From contig CAJXSN010000004.1 of NCBI GenBank assembly GCA_913060895.1, positions 62,001-126,000 on the forward strand: a stretch of 64,000 bases of DNA, read 5' to 3'. This DNA comes from an uncultured Sphingomonadaceae bacterium. Lineage in GTDB: Bacteria > Pseudomonadota > Alphaproteobacteria > Sphingomonadales > Sphingomonadaceae. Shown here one piece after another: positions 16,676 through 24,573 of this stretch. Below the pieces are notes generated by a model that saw only the letters and a program-made list of their open reading frames with translations, made no database searches and was not told the DNA's origin. Numbering within the stretch: position 1 is the first letter of the stretch; each line of letters begins with the position of its first letter. Made by a program: the position numbers and the translations under genes.

Positions 16676-17902
16676 ATGACCAGACGCGCCGCTATTGTTT
16701 CGCCACTTCGCACGCCTGTGGGCAAATTCCTTGGCACGCTCGCCCCAATGGATGCCGGACAGCTCGGTGCCGTCATACTGAAAGCGTTGATGGAGCGTAC
16801 AGCAATCGATCCGGCACGGGTCGATGATGTCGTATTCAGCCAAGGATATGGAAACGGAGAAGCGCCATGCATAGGTCACTGGTCATGGCTCGCCGCTGGG
16901 CTTCCGCTTGAGGTTCCGGGATACCAGCTGGACCGGCGCTGCGGATCGGGCGTGCAGGCCATCGCCAACGCCGCTATGATGGTGGAAACCGGTATGGCAG
17001 ATGTGGTCGTCGCAGGTGGCTGCGAGAGCATGTCGAATGTGGAGCACTATACCACGCAGGGGCGACACGGCGCACGGATGGGCGATATCACGCTGCATGA
17101 CCGCCTAAGCCGCGGCCGCGTGATGAGCCAGCCGATAGAGCGCTTTGGTGTGATTACCGGCATGATCGAAACGGCGGAAAACCTTGCCAAAGATTACGAA
17201 ATTTCGCGCGAGGCGGCAGATGCCTATGCCGTGCGCAGCCATCAGAATGCAGCGGCGGCTTGGGAAGCAGGCAAATTCGATGCACAACTCGTGCCGGTCG
17301 ATGTCCCTCAGCGGCGCGGCGATCCACTCAGCTTTACGAAAGACGAAGGCTACCGCGCAGACGCCGATATGGGAACGCTGGGCGCGCTGCGTGCTCTTGA
17401 AGGACGCACCAACCCAGACGCCGTCGTCACCGCAGGCAATGCCAGCCAGCAGAACGATGCCGCTGCTGCGTGCCTAGTGGTGGCAGAGGACAAGCTAGAA
17501 GAGCTGGGCTTGGAACCGATGCTGTGGTTCGGCGGATGGGCAGCGGCAGGCTGCGATCCCTCGCGCATGGGTATCGGGCCGGTCCCGGCGGTCGAGCGTC
17601 TGTTTGCGCGGCGTGGATACAGCTGGGACGATATGGGCCTGGTCGAACTGAACGAAGCCTTCGCCCCGCAAGTGCTGGCCGTTCTGAAAGGTTGGGGATG
17701 GAGCGACAACGATTCGCGCCGCGAAATCCTCAACGTCAATGGTTCGGGCATTTCGCTTGGTCATCCCATTGGCGCTACCGGAGGGCGTATTCTGGCCGAT
17801 ATGGCGCATGAGATGCACCGGCGCGAAGTACGCTACGGGCTTGAAACAATGTGCATCGGCGGCGGACAGGGCATTGCAGCTGTCTTTGAACGCGCGACCT
17901 GA
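16676..17902 (+). CDS. Thiolase (acetyl-CoA C-acyltransferase)
   Basis: A 408-residue thiolase. Cys89 in DRRCGSG is the nucleophile, and the two other active-site motifs GHPIGATG and CIGGGQG are intact, so it should be catalytically competent, unlike SCP2-type relatives. It would cleave a 3-ketoacyl-CoA to acetyl-CoA or propionyl-CoA, or condense in the reverse direction. It overlaps the following hydratase by one base (TGATG). A second thiolase of a different subgroup is at 28.7 kb, so this one probably serves the local pathway. Confidence 0.92.
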   Translation: MTRRAAIVSPLRTPVGKFLGTLAPMDAGQLGAVILKALMERTAIDPARVDDVVFSQGYGNGEAPCIGHWSWLAAGLPLEVPGYQLDRRCGSGVQAIANAAMMVETGMADVVVAGGCESMSNVEHYTTQGRHGARMGDITLHDRLSRGRVMSQPIERFGVITGMIETAENLAKDYEISREAADAYAVRSHQNAAAAWEAGKFDAQLVPVDVPQRRGDPLSFTKDEGYRADADMGTLGALRALEGRTNPDAVVTAGNASQQNDAAAACLVVAEDKLEELGLEPMLWFGGWAAAGCDPSRMGIGPVPAVERLFARRGYSWDDMGLVELNEAFAPQVLAVLKGWGWSDNDSRREILNVNGSGISLGHPIGATGGRILADMAHEMHRREVRYGLETMCIGGGQGIAAVFERAT

Positions 17903-18756
17903 TGACGAAGGACTGGTCAGGTTGGGTAGGGCGCGAACAAACAGCGTCGGACCGGCTGCACGAAGCACTTTCAGCCCGTTGGCTGGCGACGTTCGATCTG
18001 CCCGCCCTGCCAGCGGGCACCATGCCCCAAGGCATCCATTTCTGCCTTTGTACGCCGGATGCCCCGACCGGCGCTTTGGCCAAAGACGGGCATCCCGAAC
18101 GCGATGATAGCACGGACAGTTTCCTTCCACCGGTTCCTTTGCCCCGCCGGATGTGGGCCGCCAGCGCGATACGGTTCCACACATCGATGGCCACCGGCGC
18201 AGACGTCCAGCGCACAAGCCGCATAGCTTCGGTCACACCGAAATCGGGCCGTACCGGCGATATGGTGTTCGTGGATGTCGCCCATGATACATTCGCCGAC
18301 GGAGAATTGGCGGTCAGCGAGACACAAACGCTGGTGTACCGTGAAGCCGCACCTGCCGATGCGCCGCTAAGCCCGCCAGAAACGGGCGAAGCACAGTTCG
18401 ATCCGTCAGCTTGGGATACCTGCCGCACCCTGACCCCCGATTCGCGCCTGCTGTTCCGCTATTCGGCCCTCACCTTCAACAGCCACCGCATCCATTATGA
18501 CCTGCCTTATGCGCAAGGCGAGGAGCGGTATCGTGGATTGGTGGTTCACGGGCCGCTTACCGCCAGCCTGCTGCTGCAACTGGCCGCAGGGCAATTGGGT
18601 GACAATCGTCTGACCCGCTTCGCCTTTCGCGGCGTTTCCCCTGCCATCGCCGGAGAGCCGCTGCACTTGGTGATGCGCACCAGCGACGACGGATATGAAC
18701 TCGCAGCATTCGCCCCCGACGGTCGGCAAGTGACCAAGGCCAGTGCTTCTGTCTAA
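17902..18756 (+). CDS. FAS1-type / HTD2-like acyl-CoA hydratase (MaoC N-terminal family)
   Basis: A 284-residue double-hotdog protein related to mesaconyl-C4-CoA hydratase and HTD2. The N-terminal half is a FAS1-like dehydratase domain (RMWAASAIRFHT, GDMVFVDVAHDTF); the C-terminal half carries FNSHRIHYDLPYA, which contains the hydratase-2 catalytic His/Asp pattern, and VVHGPLTASLLLQLA. It would add water across an enoyl-CoA. It is the last gene of the operon and its 3' end overlaps the convergent ppk2 gene by 4 bp. The hydratase group is confident, the exact substrate is not. Confidence 0.8.
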   Translation: MTKDWSGWVGREQTASDRLHEALSARWLATFDLPALPAGTMPQGIHFCLCTPDAPTGALAKDGHPERDDSTDSFLPPVPLPRRMWAASAIRFHTSMATGADVQRTSRIASVTPKSGRTGDMVFVDVAHDTFADGELAVSETQTLVYREAAPADAPLSPPETGEAQFDPSAWDTCRTLTPDSRLLFRYSALTFNSHRIHYDLPYAQGEERYRGLVVHGPLTASLLLQLAAGQLGDNRLTRFAFRGVSPAIAGEPLHLVMRTSDDGYELAAFAPDGRQVTKASASV

Positions 18757-19532
18757 CCGAGAGGATAATCCGCTATCGGTTGCATGACACTGTAGCTTTC
18801 TTCCAGCGGCTCATGCTTCAGTTCGGCAAATTCCAGCGGCGCCGGCCCTATACGGGTGTCTGGCAAGCGATCGAGCAGGTCGCGGACCAGTGTCAGTCGC
18901 CCGCGCTTCTGGTCATTGAAATCCACTAGGGTCCAAGGTGCATGCTCCGTGTGCGTCGCCTCCAGCATGGCCTCGCGCGCTGTGGTATACGCTTCGTATT
19001 TATCCCGCGCCGCCAGATCGATAGGGCTGAGCTTCCAGCGTTTGAGCGGATCGTCCAATCGCTCCTTCAGCCGCTCTTCCTGTTTCTCCTGATCGGTTGT
19101 AAGCCAGTACTTGAACAGCAGGATGCCATCATCGACCAGCATCCGCTCGAACACCGGCGCCTCGCGCAGGAATTTGGCCACCTCCGCCTTGTTTGCGAAG
19201 CCCATCACCTGCTCCACTCCGGCGCGATTGTACCAGCTGCGATCAAACAGCACGATTTCGCCCGCGCCCGGCAAGTGCGGTACATAGCGTTGAAAATACC
19301 ACTGGGTGCGTTCCTGCTCGCTCGGCTTGGGGAGCGCGACCACGCGGGTCTGACGCGGATTGAGCCGCCCGCCGACGGCCCGGATGGCCCCGCCCTTGCC
19401 CGCCGTGTCGCGTCCTTCGAAAATGACGCAAACTCGCTGGCCGGTAACCCTCACCCAGCGGGCCATTGCGACCAGTTCCTCTTCCATCGGGCCAAGCAGT
19501 TTCTCGTAGGTTTTTTTCTTGAGCTTTGGCAC
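18753..19532 (-). CDS. ppk2: Polyphosphate kinase 2
   Basis: A 259-residue PPK2-family enzyme. The Walker-A-like FEGRDTAGKGG loop, the FDRSWYNRAGVE Walker B/lid segment and KYWLTTDQEKQEERL are the family hallmarks. PPK2 enzymes use polyphosphate to phosphorylate nucleoside diphosphates or monophosphates; a single domain of this length with an N-terminal KKKTYEKLL helix suits class I (NDP kinase). It is divergent from the hydroxylase gene, with the two starts only about 60 bp apart, and its 3' end overlaps the hydratase by 4 bp. Confidence 0.92.
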   Translation of the reverse strand: MPKLKKKTYEKLLGPMEEELVAMARWVRVTGQRVCVIFEGRDTAGKGGAIRAVGGRLNPRQTRVVALPKPSEQERTQWYFQRYVPHLPGAGEIVLFDRSWYNRAGVEQVMGFANKAEVAKFLREAPVFERMLVDDGILLFKYWLTTDQEKQEERLKERLDDPLKRWKLSPIDLAARDKYEAYTTAREAMLEATHTEHAPWTLVDFNDQKRGRLTLVRDLLDRLPDTRIGPAPLEFAELKHEPLEESYSVMQPIADYPLG

Positions 19533-19590
19533 ATATCCTCCGGTGAAATTGTCAGCAATCCGCTGCGATGGTACCTATATGATGGATATC

Positions 19591-20529
19591 ATGGCGACAT
19601 TTGTAAAAACCGAACAGGATTATTCCGTCCTTCCGCATATGCCGGATGACGTCTTTACGGCGCCGCTGAAGCGCCCTTCCCATGTGGGGGAGGATTGGCT
19701 GGAGCCTGCGCAGACGGTTTATGACAGCGAAGACGATGCGATCTGGAACGACCTTTTCACGCGCCAAATGGATATTCTGCCCGGACGCGCTGCCACTTCC
19801 TTCTTGAAAGGGCTGGATCGGCTGGACCTGGGCCGGAGCGGCGTGCCGGAATTTGCCCGGCTGACCTCGGAACTGGAGCCGATGACCGGCTGGAGCGTGG
19901 TTCCGGTGCCCATGCTGATACCCGATCACGTGTTTTTCTGGCATCTGGCCAATCGCCGTTTTCCGGCAGGCAATTTTATCCGCACCCGCGACACTTTCGA
20001 TTACATTCAGGAGCCTGACGTCTTCCATGACGTGTTCGGCCATGTCCCGATGCTGACCGATCCGGTCTATGCCGATTACATGCACGAATATGGCAAGGCC
20101 GGTTGGAATGCGATGCGGTATAATCGCCTGAAGGCGTTGGGTGCACTTTATTGGTACACGGTCGAGTTTGGCCTGATCGAGGAACCAGACGGCATCAAAG
20201 CTTATGGGGCCGGGATTCTGTCCGGCCCGACCGAAGCGGTGTTTGCCGTAGAGGCGAAGAGCCCCAATCGCATCATGCTGAATGTCGACCGGGCCATGCG
20301 GACCGATTACGTGATCGACGATCTGCAGCCGACCTATTTCGTAATCGAAAGCTTCGAGGATCTTTACCGGCAAACGGTAGAGCGCGATTTCGACCGGCTG
20401 TACAATAATCTGCCGCCCAGCTTCACCTATGCAAATTCCGCGATTATCGATGTCGACAATGTCGTGAACCGCGGGACGCAGGAATATCTACTGCGTGGCG
20501 GACGGGGCAGTGCGGCCGAAGCGGTCTGA
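19591..20529 (+). CDS. phhA: Phenylalanine-4-hydroxylase
   Basis: A 312-residue pterin-dependent monooxygenase converting phenylalanine to tyrosine. The iron triad is intact with the right spacing: His146 and His151 in FHDVFGHVPML and Glu192 in YTVEFGL, as in the Chromobacterium enzyme (gaps of 5 and 41). Starts at 19579, 19582 and 19591 are in frame; none has a clear ribosome site, and MATF at 19591 gives the usual length. No pterin dehydratase (phhB) is adjacent. The terminator-like hairpin at 20571-20599 follows. Confidence 0.93.
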   Translation: MATFVKTEQDYSVLPHMPDDVFTAPLKRPSHVGEDWLEPAQTVYDSEDDAIWNDLFTRQMDILPGRAATSFLKGLDRLDLGRSGVPEFARLTSELEPMTGWSVVPVPMLIPDHVFFWHLANRRFPAGNFIRTRDTFDYIQEPDVFHDVFGHVPMLTDPVYADYMHEYGKAGWNAMRYNRLKALGALYWYTVEFGLIEEPDGIKAYGAGILSGPTEAVFAVEAKSPNRIMLNVDRAMRTDYVIDDLQPTYFVIESFEDLYRQTVERDFDRLYNNLPPSFTYANSAIIDVDNVVNRGTQEYLLRGGRGSAAEAV

Positions 20530-20570
20530 GCGCTACCGGCGGCTTTCTCCCGCTGTCACCCAAACAAAAA

Positions 20571-20599
20571 CCGGCGCCGGGGGCTGACCCCGGCGCCGG
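20571..20599 (-). terminator. Strong GC hairpin between convergent genes (terminator of the minus-strand lipoprotein gene)
   Basis: A 12-bp perfect stem, CCGGCGCCGGGG (20571-20582) with CCCCGGCGCCGG (20588-20599), loop GCTGA. Read on the minus strand it is followed by TTTTTGTTTG, a classical intrinsic terminator for the small lipoprotein gene. On the plus strand it lacks a T run, so phhA may stop here only weakly. Confidence 0.85.
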
Positions 20600-20626
20600 T
20601 GACATATTTCGCAAATTTTAGCGAAA

Positions 20627-20887
20627 TTACATCGCTTCAGGATCCATTTCGTCAACCTGCTCTTCAGCGGCTTCTTCCATCGCATCCGTCTGATCGTCCA
20701 TCGCGTCAGCCTGATCTTCGGTGATTTCGCCGCTTTCTTCCATGGCATCAACAGCGTTGTCGCGAGCGTCTTCGTTCGCTTCGATGTTGTCTTCCATTTC
20801 GTTTTCAGCAGCAGAATCGCATGCAGCAAGGCTCAGGCCCATTGCAGCGACCGAAGCGACCATTGCGGTTTTCATTGTGAATTTCAT
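20627..20887 (-). CDS. Small acidic lipoprotein (86 aa), Met/Asp/Glu-rich
   Basis: Starts at ATG 20887, 5 bases after a GGGGAAG ribosome site. The signal sequence KTAMVASVAAMGLSLAAC gives a lipobox with Cys23. The mature part is an extremely acidic Met/Ala/Glu/Asp chain with repeated DAMDD/EDQADAM units, likely helical, and no other motif. It resembles in style the lipoprotein at 13.6 kb. Function unknown; abundant small outer-membrane lipoproteins of this kind are common in sphingomonads. The frame extends upstream to 20953 but those residues are not part of a signal peptide. A strong terminator follows. Confidence 0.82.
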   Translation of the reverse strand: MKFTMKTAMVASVAAMGLSLAACDSAAENEMEDNIEANEDARDNAVDAMEESGEITEDQADAMDDQTDAMEEAAEEQVDEMDPEAM

Positions 20888-20977
20888 ATTACTTCCCCTT
20901 AATTTGTTAGGCCCCAACCGTGGGACCGTGGCGTGTGCATGACAGCAGGGCAAACCCTAGTCCAGCATTAACAGGAA

Positions 20978-21232
20978 TTACCAGATCTTCGTCCGTTTTA
21001 AATAATGCATAAGCGCCAAAGCACCCGCGCTTGCGACAATACCTGCAAGTAATGAAACCGGGCTCAGACTGGTCAAAGCGCGCGCCCCGGAAATTGCGAA
21101 TCCTCCGAGCGCCGCGCTGACAGACCCTATGATTGCATAGTGTCCAGAAGTGGGGACATCATCAATCTTCAGGATGATGGTTGCCAGCCAGCCAAATACG
21201 GCCCCGGCGATAATGAGGATCAGAATGCCCAT
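20978..21232 (-). CDS. Small integral membrane protein, possibly GlsB/YeaQ/YmgE-related
   Basis: An 84-residue protein that is mostly membrane: helices at about residues 2-20, 30-47 and 57-75. Gly-rich stretches (IIAGAVFGWLATIILK, SVSAALGGFAISGARAL) and the start MGILILIIAGAVFGW resemble the GlsB/YeaQ/YmgE (transglycosylase-associated) group of stress-related membrane proteins. The match is by pattern only. It stands alone between the lipoprotein gene and uppP, with 88-bp flanks. Confidence 0.7.
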   Translation of the reverse strand: MGILILIIAGAVFGWLATIILKIDDVPTSGHYAIIGSVSAALGGFAISGARALTSLSPVSLLAGIVASAGALALMHYLKRTKIW

Positions 21233-21320
21233 ATCGAATCTCTGCGTGCCATGAGCTATTTACGAAAAAGATGGCCTGACGTTCCGAACGCGATTGTAAA
21301 AAAGCGTGATGTGGCCGTGA

Positions 21321-22127
21321 TCAACTCATCATCCAGACGATAAATGCCCCGCCGATTAAAATGCGGTACCAAGCAAAAGGAGCAAATCCACGCTTGCTCA
21401 CATAAGCGACGAATGCCTTTATCACCGCCAGCGCAACCACGAATGCCGCTGTGAAGCCCAGAGCGATCTCGCCCCAGCCGATCGTTGCTTCGCCTGCCAG
21501 CAAGGCCGGATCATCAAGGATCTTGACTGTCGCCGCGCCCAGCATGGTTGGCACGGCGAGAAAGAAAGAAAACTCTGCTGCGGTTTTCCGCCCCACGCCC
21601 ATCGCCAGAGCGCCCATGATTGTCGCGCCGGAACGGCTGGTGCCCGGGACCATGGCCAGACACTGGACGAAGCCGACAGCCAACGCGGTTTTCGCGGACA
21701 TGCCCGCAACACCGGTATCATCGCGTGCCGGAATCACCTTTTCCAGCACCAATATGGCAATCCCGCCGACGATCAGCGCGACAGCAACCACCATCGGTGT
21801 TTCCAGCATCGCATCAATCGCGTCCTTTGCAATAAGGCCGATACAGGCTGCTGGAACAAAGCCCAGCAAGATATTGCGCACGAACCGTACAGCCTCGTCC
21901 TCCCGCCGCAGCAGCCCCATACCCATGTTCCAGAAAGTGCTGAAATAAGCCACGACCACCGCCAGAATTGCGCCCAGCTGGATAACGATATTGAATTGCT
22001 GCCATTCGGCAGGATCATAGCCGAACCATGCCTGCGCCAGAATCAGATGCCCGGTAGAGGATACCGGCAGGAATTCGGTCAACCCTTCGAGGATGCCGAG
22101 CAGGATGGCGGTGAGCGTGTTGTCCAT
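21321..22127 (-). CDS. uppP: Undecaprenyl-diphosphatase UppP (BacA family)
   Basis: A 268-residue inner-membrane enzyme recycling undecaprenyl diphosphate, the carrier for peptidoglycan and O-antigen units. The two diagnostic motifs are present: EGLTEFLPVSSTGHLIL near the N-terminus and PGTSRSGATI in the second half, with about eight hydrophobic segments. I choose ATG 22127; an ATG at 22142 adds five residues. Upstream frame to 22469 is the antisense of the M13 gene. Loss of this gene usually raises bacitracin sensitivity. Confidence 0.92.
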   Translation of the reverse strand: MDNTLTAILLGILEGLTEFLPVSSTGHLILAQAWFGYDPAEWQQFNIVIQLGAILAVVVAYFSTFWNMGMGLLRREDEAVRFVRNILLGFVPAACIGLIAKDAIDAMLETPMVVAVALIVGGIAILVLEKVIPARDDTGVAGMSAKTALAVGFVQCLAMVPGTSRSGATIMGALAMGVGRKTAAEFSFFLAVPTMLGAATVKILDDPALLAGEATIGWGEIALGFTAAFVVALAVIKAFVAYVSKRGFAPFAWYRILIGGAFIVWMMS

Positions 22128-22146
22128 AGTGGTGAGGTCCATGAAC

Positions 22147-22184
22147 AAAGAGGGCGCCAAGTCAAGCGACCGGCGCCCTTCTTT
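22147..22184 (-). terminator. Intrinsic terminator between the M13 peptidase and uppP
   Basis: The arms AGGGCGCC (22151-22158) and GGCGCCCT (22172-22179) pair perfectly, extended by A/T pairs with one bulge, around a 13-base loop; on the minus strand it is followed by CTTTGTTC. It lies just after the peptidase stop, before the uppP start at 22127 or 22142. Confidence 0.7.
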
Positions 22185-22209
22185 AAAGGTCATTGGCAGC
22201 GCAGAGAGC

Positions 22210-24399
22210 CTACCAGATGGAAATGCGCTCTTCCGGCGGAAGGTACAAATCATGCTCGGGGGTGATACCAAACGCTTCGTACCAAGCGTCCATATTACGC
22301 ACCACGCCATTGACCCGGTATTCTTCCGGGCTGTGGCTGTCGGTACGCAGGCGAGTGCGATAGTTTTCTTCGCGCTGTGCTGAACGCCAGACCTGCGCCC
22401 ACGCCAAGAAGAAGCGCTGATCGCCGGTGAAGCCGTCGATAACCGGCACATCCGTGCCTTCGGTTGCAATCTTGTAAGCGCGATAGGCCAGATTCAGACC
22501 GCCCAGATCACCGATATTCTCGCCCAGTGTCAGGCGGCCGTTTACACATGTATCTCCGTCATCGAGCGGGCAGAAGGCATCATACTGCTCGACCAGCGCA
22601 TCGCCGCGTTCGTCGAAAGCAGCGCGGTCCGCGTCCGTCCACCAGTTGCGCAATTTGCCGGTTCCGTCCGATTTGGAACCCTGATCGTCGAACCCGTGAC
22701 CGATTTCATGTCCGATAACGCCGCCAATGGCGCCGTAATTCACCGCCGGGTCTGCAGTCAGGCCGAAGAAGGGCTGTTGCAAAATCGCAGCGGGAAAGAC
22801 GATCTCGTTCTTGGTGGGGTTGTAATAGGCATTCACCGTCTGGGGCAGCATGAACCATTCTGTCCGGTCGATGGGGCCGCCCAGCTTGGCGATGTTATCG
22901 GCCAGCTGCCACGCCTCGGCAGCCACTTCGTTGGCGACAGGGTTGGTAGGACTGATGGCCAGACCTTCATAGCTTTCCAGATTGTCACGGTAGCCGATCT
23001 TGGGATCGAAACTGTCGAGCTTGGCCATAGCTTCGACTTTGGTTTCTTCGCCCATCCAGTCGATATCGGCCAGTGATCCGGCCAGTGCGACGCGCAGGTT
23101 GGCGACCAGTTTATCCATCGCAGCCTTGTTTTCGGGCGGAAAATACCGCTCGACATACGATTGACCTACAAGCTCACCCAGAGAGCTTTCGACAGCGGCA
23201 ACCGCGCGCTTCCAGCGCGGACGCTGCTCCGGCGTCCCGCGCAGTTTTTTGCCGTAGAACTCGAACTGCGCTTCGTCGAAACGCGATGGCAGAACCGGCG
23301 CGCGATCCGAAAGAATGTCCTTCAAAGTCCACGCTTGCAAGGTAGCGAGCGGGGTTTCATTGAGCACATCGAACATTCCCGGGAAACCTGTGCCGATCTT
23401 TTCCAGGGTCTCCGCAGTCAGACCCAGCTCTTCGATTTCTTCTTCGGTCGGGGGAACCTGGCCCACCACATATTTAGGAGATTGGGCGAGCCCGATCTTC
23501 TCAAGCATTGCCGTAACAGGGAAGTCGCCAGCCATTGCCTGCACTTCATCCGCCGTCAGAGCATTGTAAGTCAGGTCGCGGTTGCGCTGCACCGTCCGGT
23601 CCCAGATTACGTTGCGGGCCAGCATTTCTTCAAATGCATAGACCGCTTCTGCTGCGGAGCGCGCGTCGGCATATCCAGCCTCGCCAAGCAGGAAGGTGAT
23701 GTAGTCCTTGTAATCGTTCTGGATGCTGACGCCCTCTTCGGACGTATCGAGATAGTATTCGCGGTCGGGCAGGCCAAGGCCGCCGATACCCAGATAGGCG
23801 ACATACTGATCCGGCTGCTTGGCATCGACATTGACGTAGCCGCCGAGCGGTGCGGGATAGCCGGAGGAAGCCCAGAGGTCGCCCAGTTCCGCGACCGACT
23901 GCGCGCCGATGACTTTGGTCAGGTATGGCTGCACGTTGCTCAGCCCTGCAGCTTCGATTGCCTCGGTATCCAGAAATGCGTTGTAAGCATCTACAATTCG
24001 CGTTTCGTCGGCCGTGCGTTCGGCGGAGGTCTTGGCGAGCAGTTCGTCGAGCAGTGCCTTCACGTCACTGGTGGATTTCTCACGCAGCAGATTGAACGCA
24101 CCGAAGCGGCTGAATTCGGCTGGCAACGGATTGGCATCGAGCCAGTTCTGGTTGACGTAAGCGAAGAAGTCGTCGCCCGGCGCAATCGTATCGGATAGCA
24201 GAGAGGGTTCCACACCCCATTCGCCAAAACTCATCGTCGGCGTTTCAGGTTCGGCCAGCTGGGGCGCGTCGCTTCGCGTTTCGGTGCCTTCGACCTGTGT
24301 TCCTGCATCATCCTGCCCAGCATCATCCTGCGCAGTAGCAGGCGCGGCGAGAGCCAGTGCGAAGACGCTGGCGGAAGTGGCTATTGCGGTGCGGATCAT
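22210..24399 (-). CDS. M13 family zinc metallopeptidase (neprilysin-like)
   Basis: A 729-residue exported endopeptidase. The zinc motif VIGHEIGHGFDDQG and the downstream ENIGDLGGL (third ligand Glu and ExxxD) are intact, as is the NAYYNPTKNEI substrate-binding strand; the C-terminus IW is typical of M13. A signal peptide (TAIATSASVFALALAAPATAQ) is followed by an acidic Asp/Gln-rich linker. It probably processes peptides in the periplasm. I start at ATG 24399; upstream frame to 24453 encodes arginine-rich non-signal residues. Confidence 0.94.
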   Translation of the reverse strand: MIRTAIATSASVFALALAAPATAQDDAGQDDAGTQVEGTETRSDAPQLAEPETPTMSFGEWGVEPSLLSDTIAPGDDFFAYVNQNWLDANPLPAEFSRFGAFNLLREKSTSDVKALLDELLAKTSAERTADETRIVDAYNAFLDTEAIEAAGLSNVQPYLTKVIGAQSVAELGDLWASSGYPAPLGGYVNVDAKQPDQYVAYLGIGGLGLPDREYYLDTSEEGVSIQNDYKDYITFLLGEAGYADARSAAEAVYAFEEMLARNVIWDRTVQRNRDLTYNALTADEVQAMAGDFPVTAMLEKIGLAQSPKYVVGQVPPTEEEIEELGLTAETLEKIGTGFPGMFDVLNETPLATLQAWTLKDILSDRAPVLPSRFDEAQFEFYGKKLRGTPEQRPRWKRAVAAVESSLGELVGQSYVERYFPPENKAAMDKLVANLRVALAGSLADIDWMGEETKVEAMAKLDSFDPKIGYRDNLESYEGLAISPTNPVANEVAAEAWQLADNIAKLGGPIDRTEWFMLPQTVNAYYNPTKNEIVFPAAILQQPFFGLTADPAVNYGAIGGVIGHEIGHGFDDQGSKSDGTGKLRNWWTDADRAAFDERGDALVEQYDAFCPLDDGDTCVNGRLTLGENIGDLGGLNLAYRAYKIATEGTDVPVIDGFTGDQRFFLAWAQVWRSAQREENYRTRLRTDSHSPEEYRVNGVVRNMDAWYEAFGITPEHDLYLPPEERISIW

Positions 24400-24573
24400 A
24401 TTGAAGACGTCCCCTGTTAACATTGGCGCCGGGCGCACACGGCGCACGATCATGCAGGAATGGCATAGGCTAAAAACCGGTCGAGAGTGTTCCTTCGTCG
24501 GATATATATGCCATCCGTCGATTTGCGCCCGGCCGAACGTATTGAACTAAAGTTAGAAACCTCGTGGCCGCGC

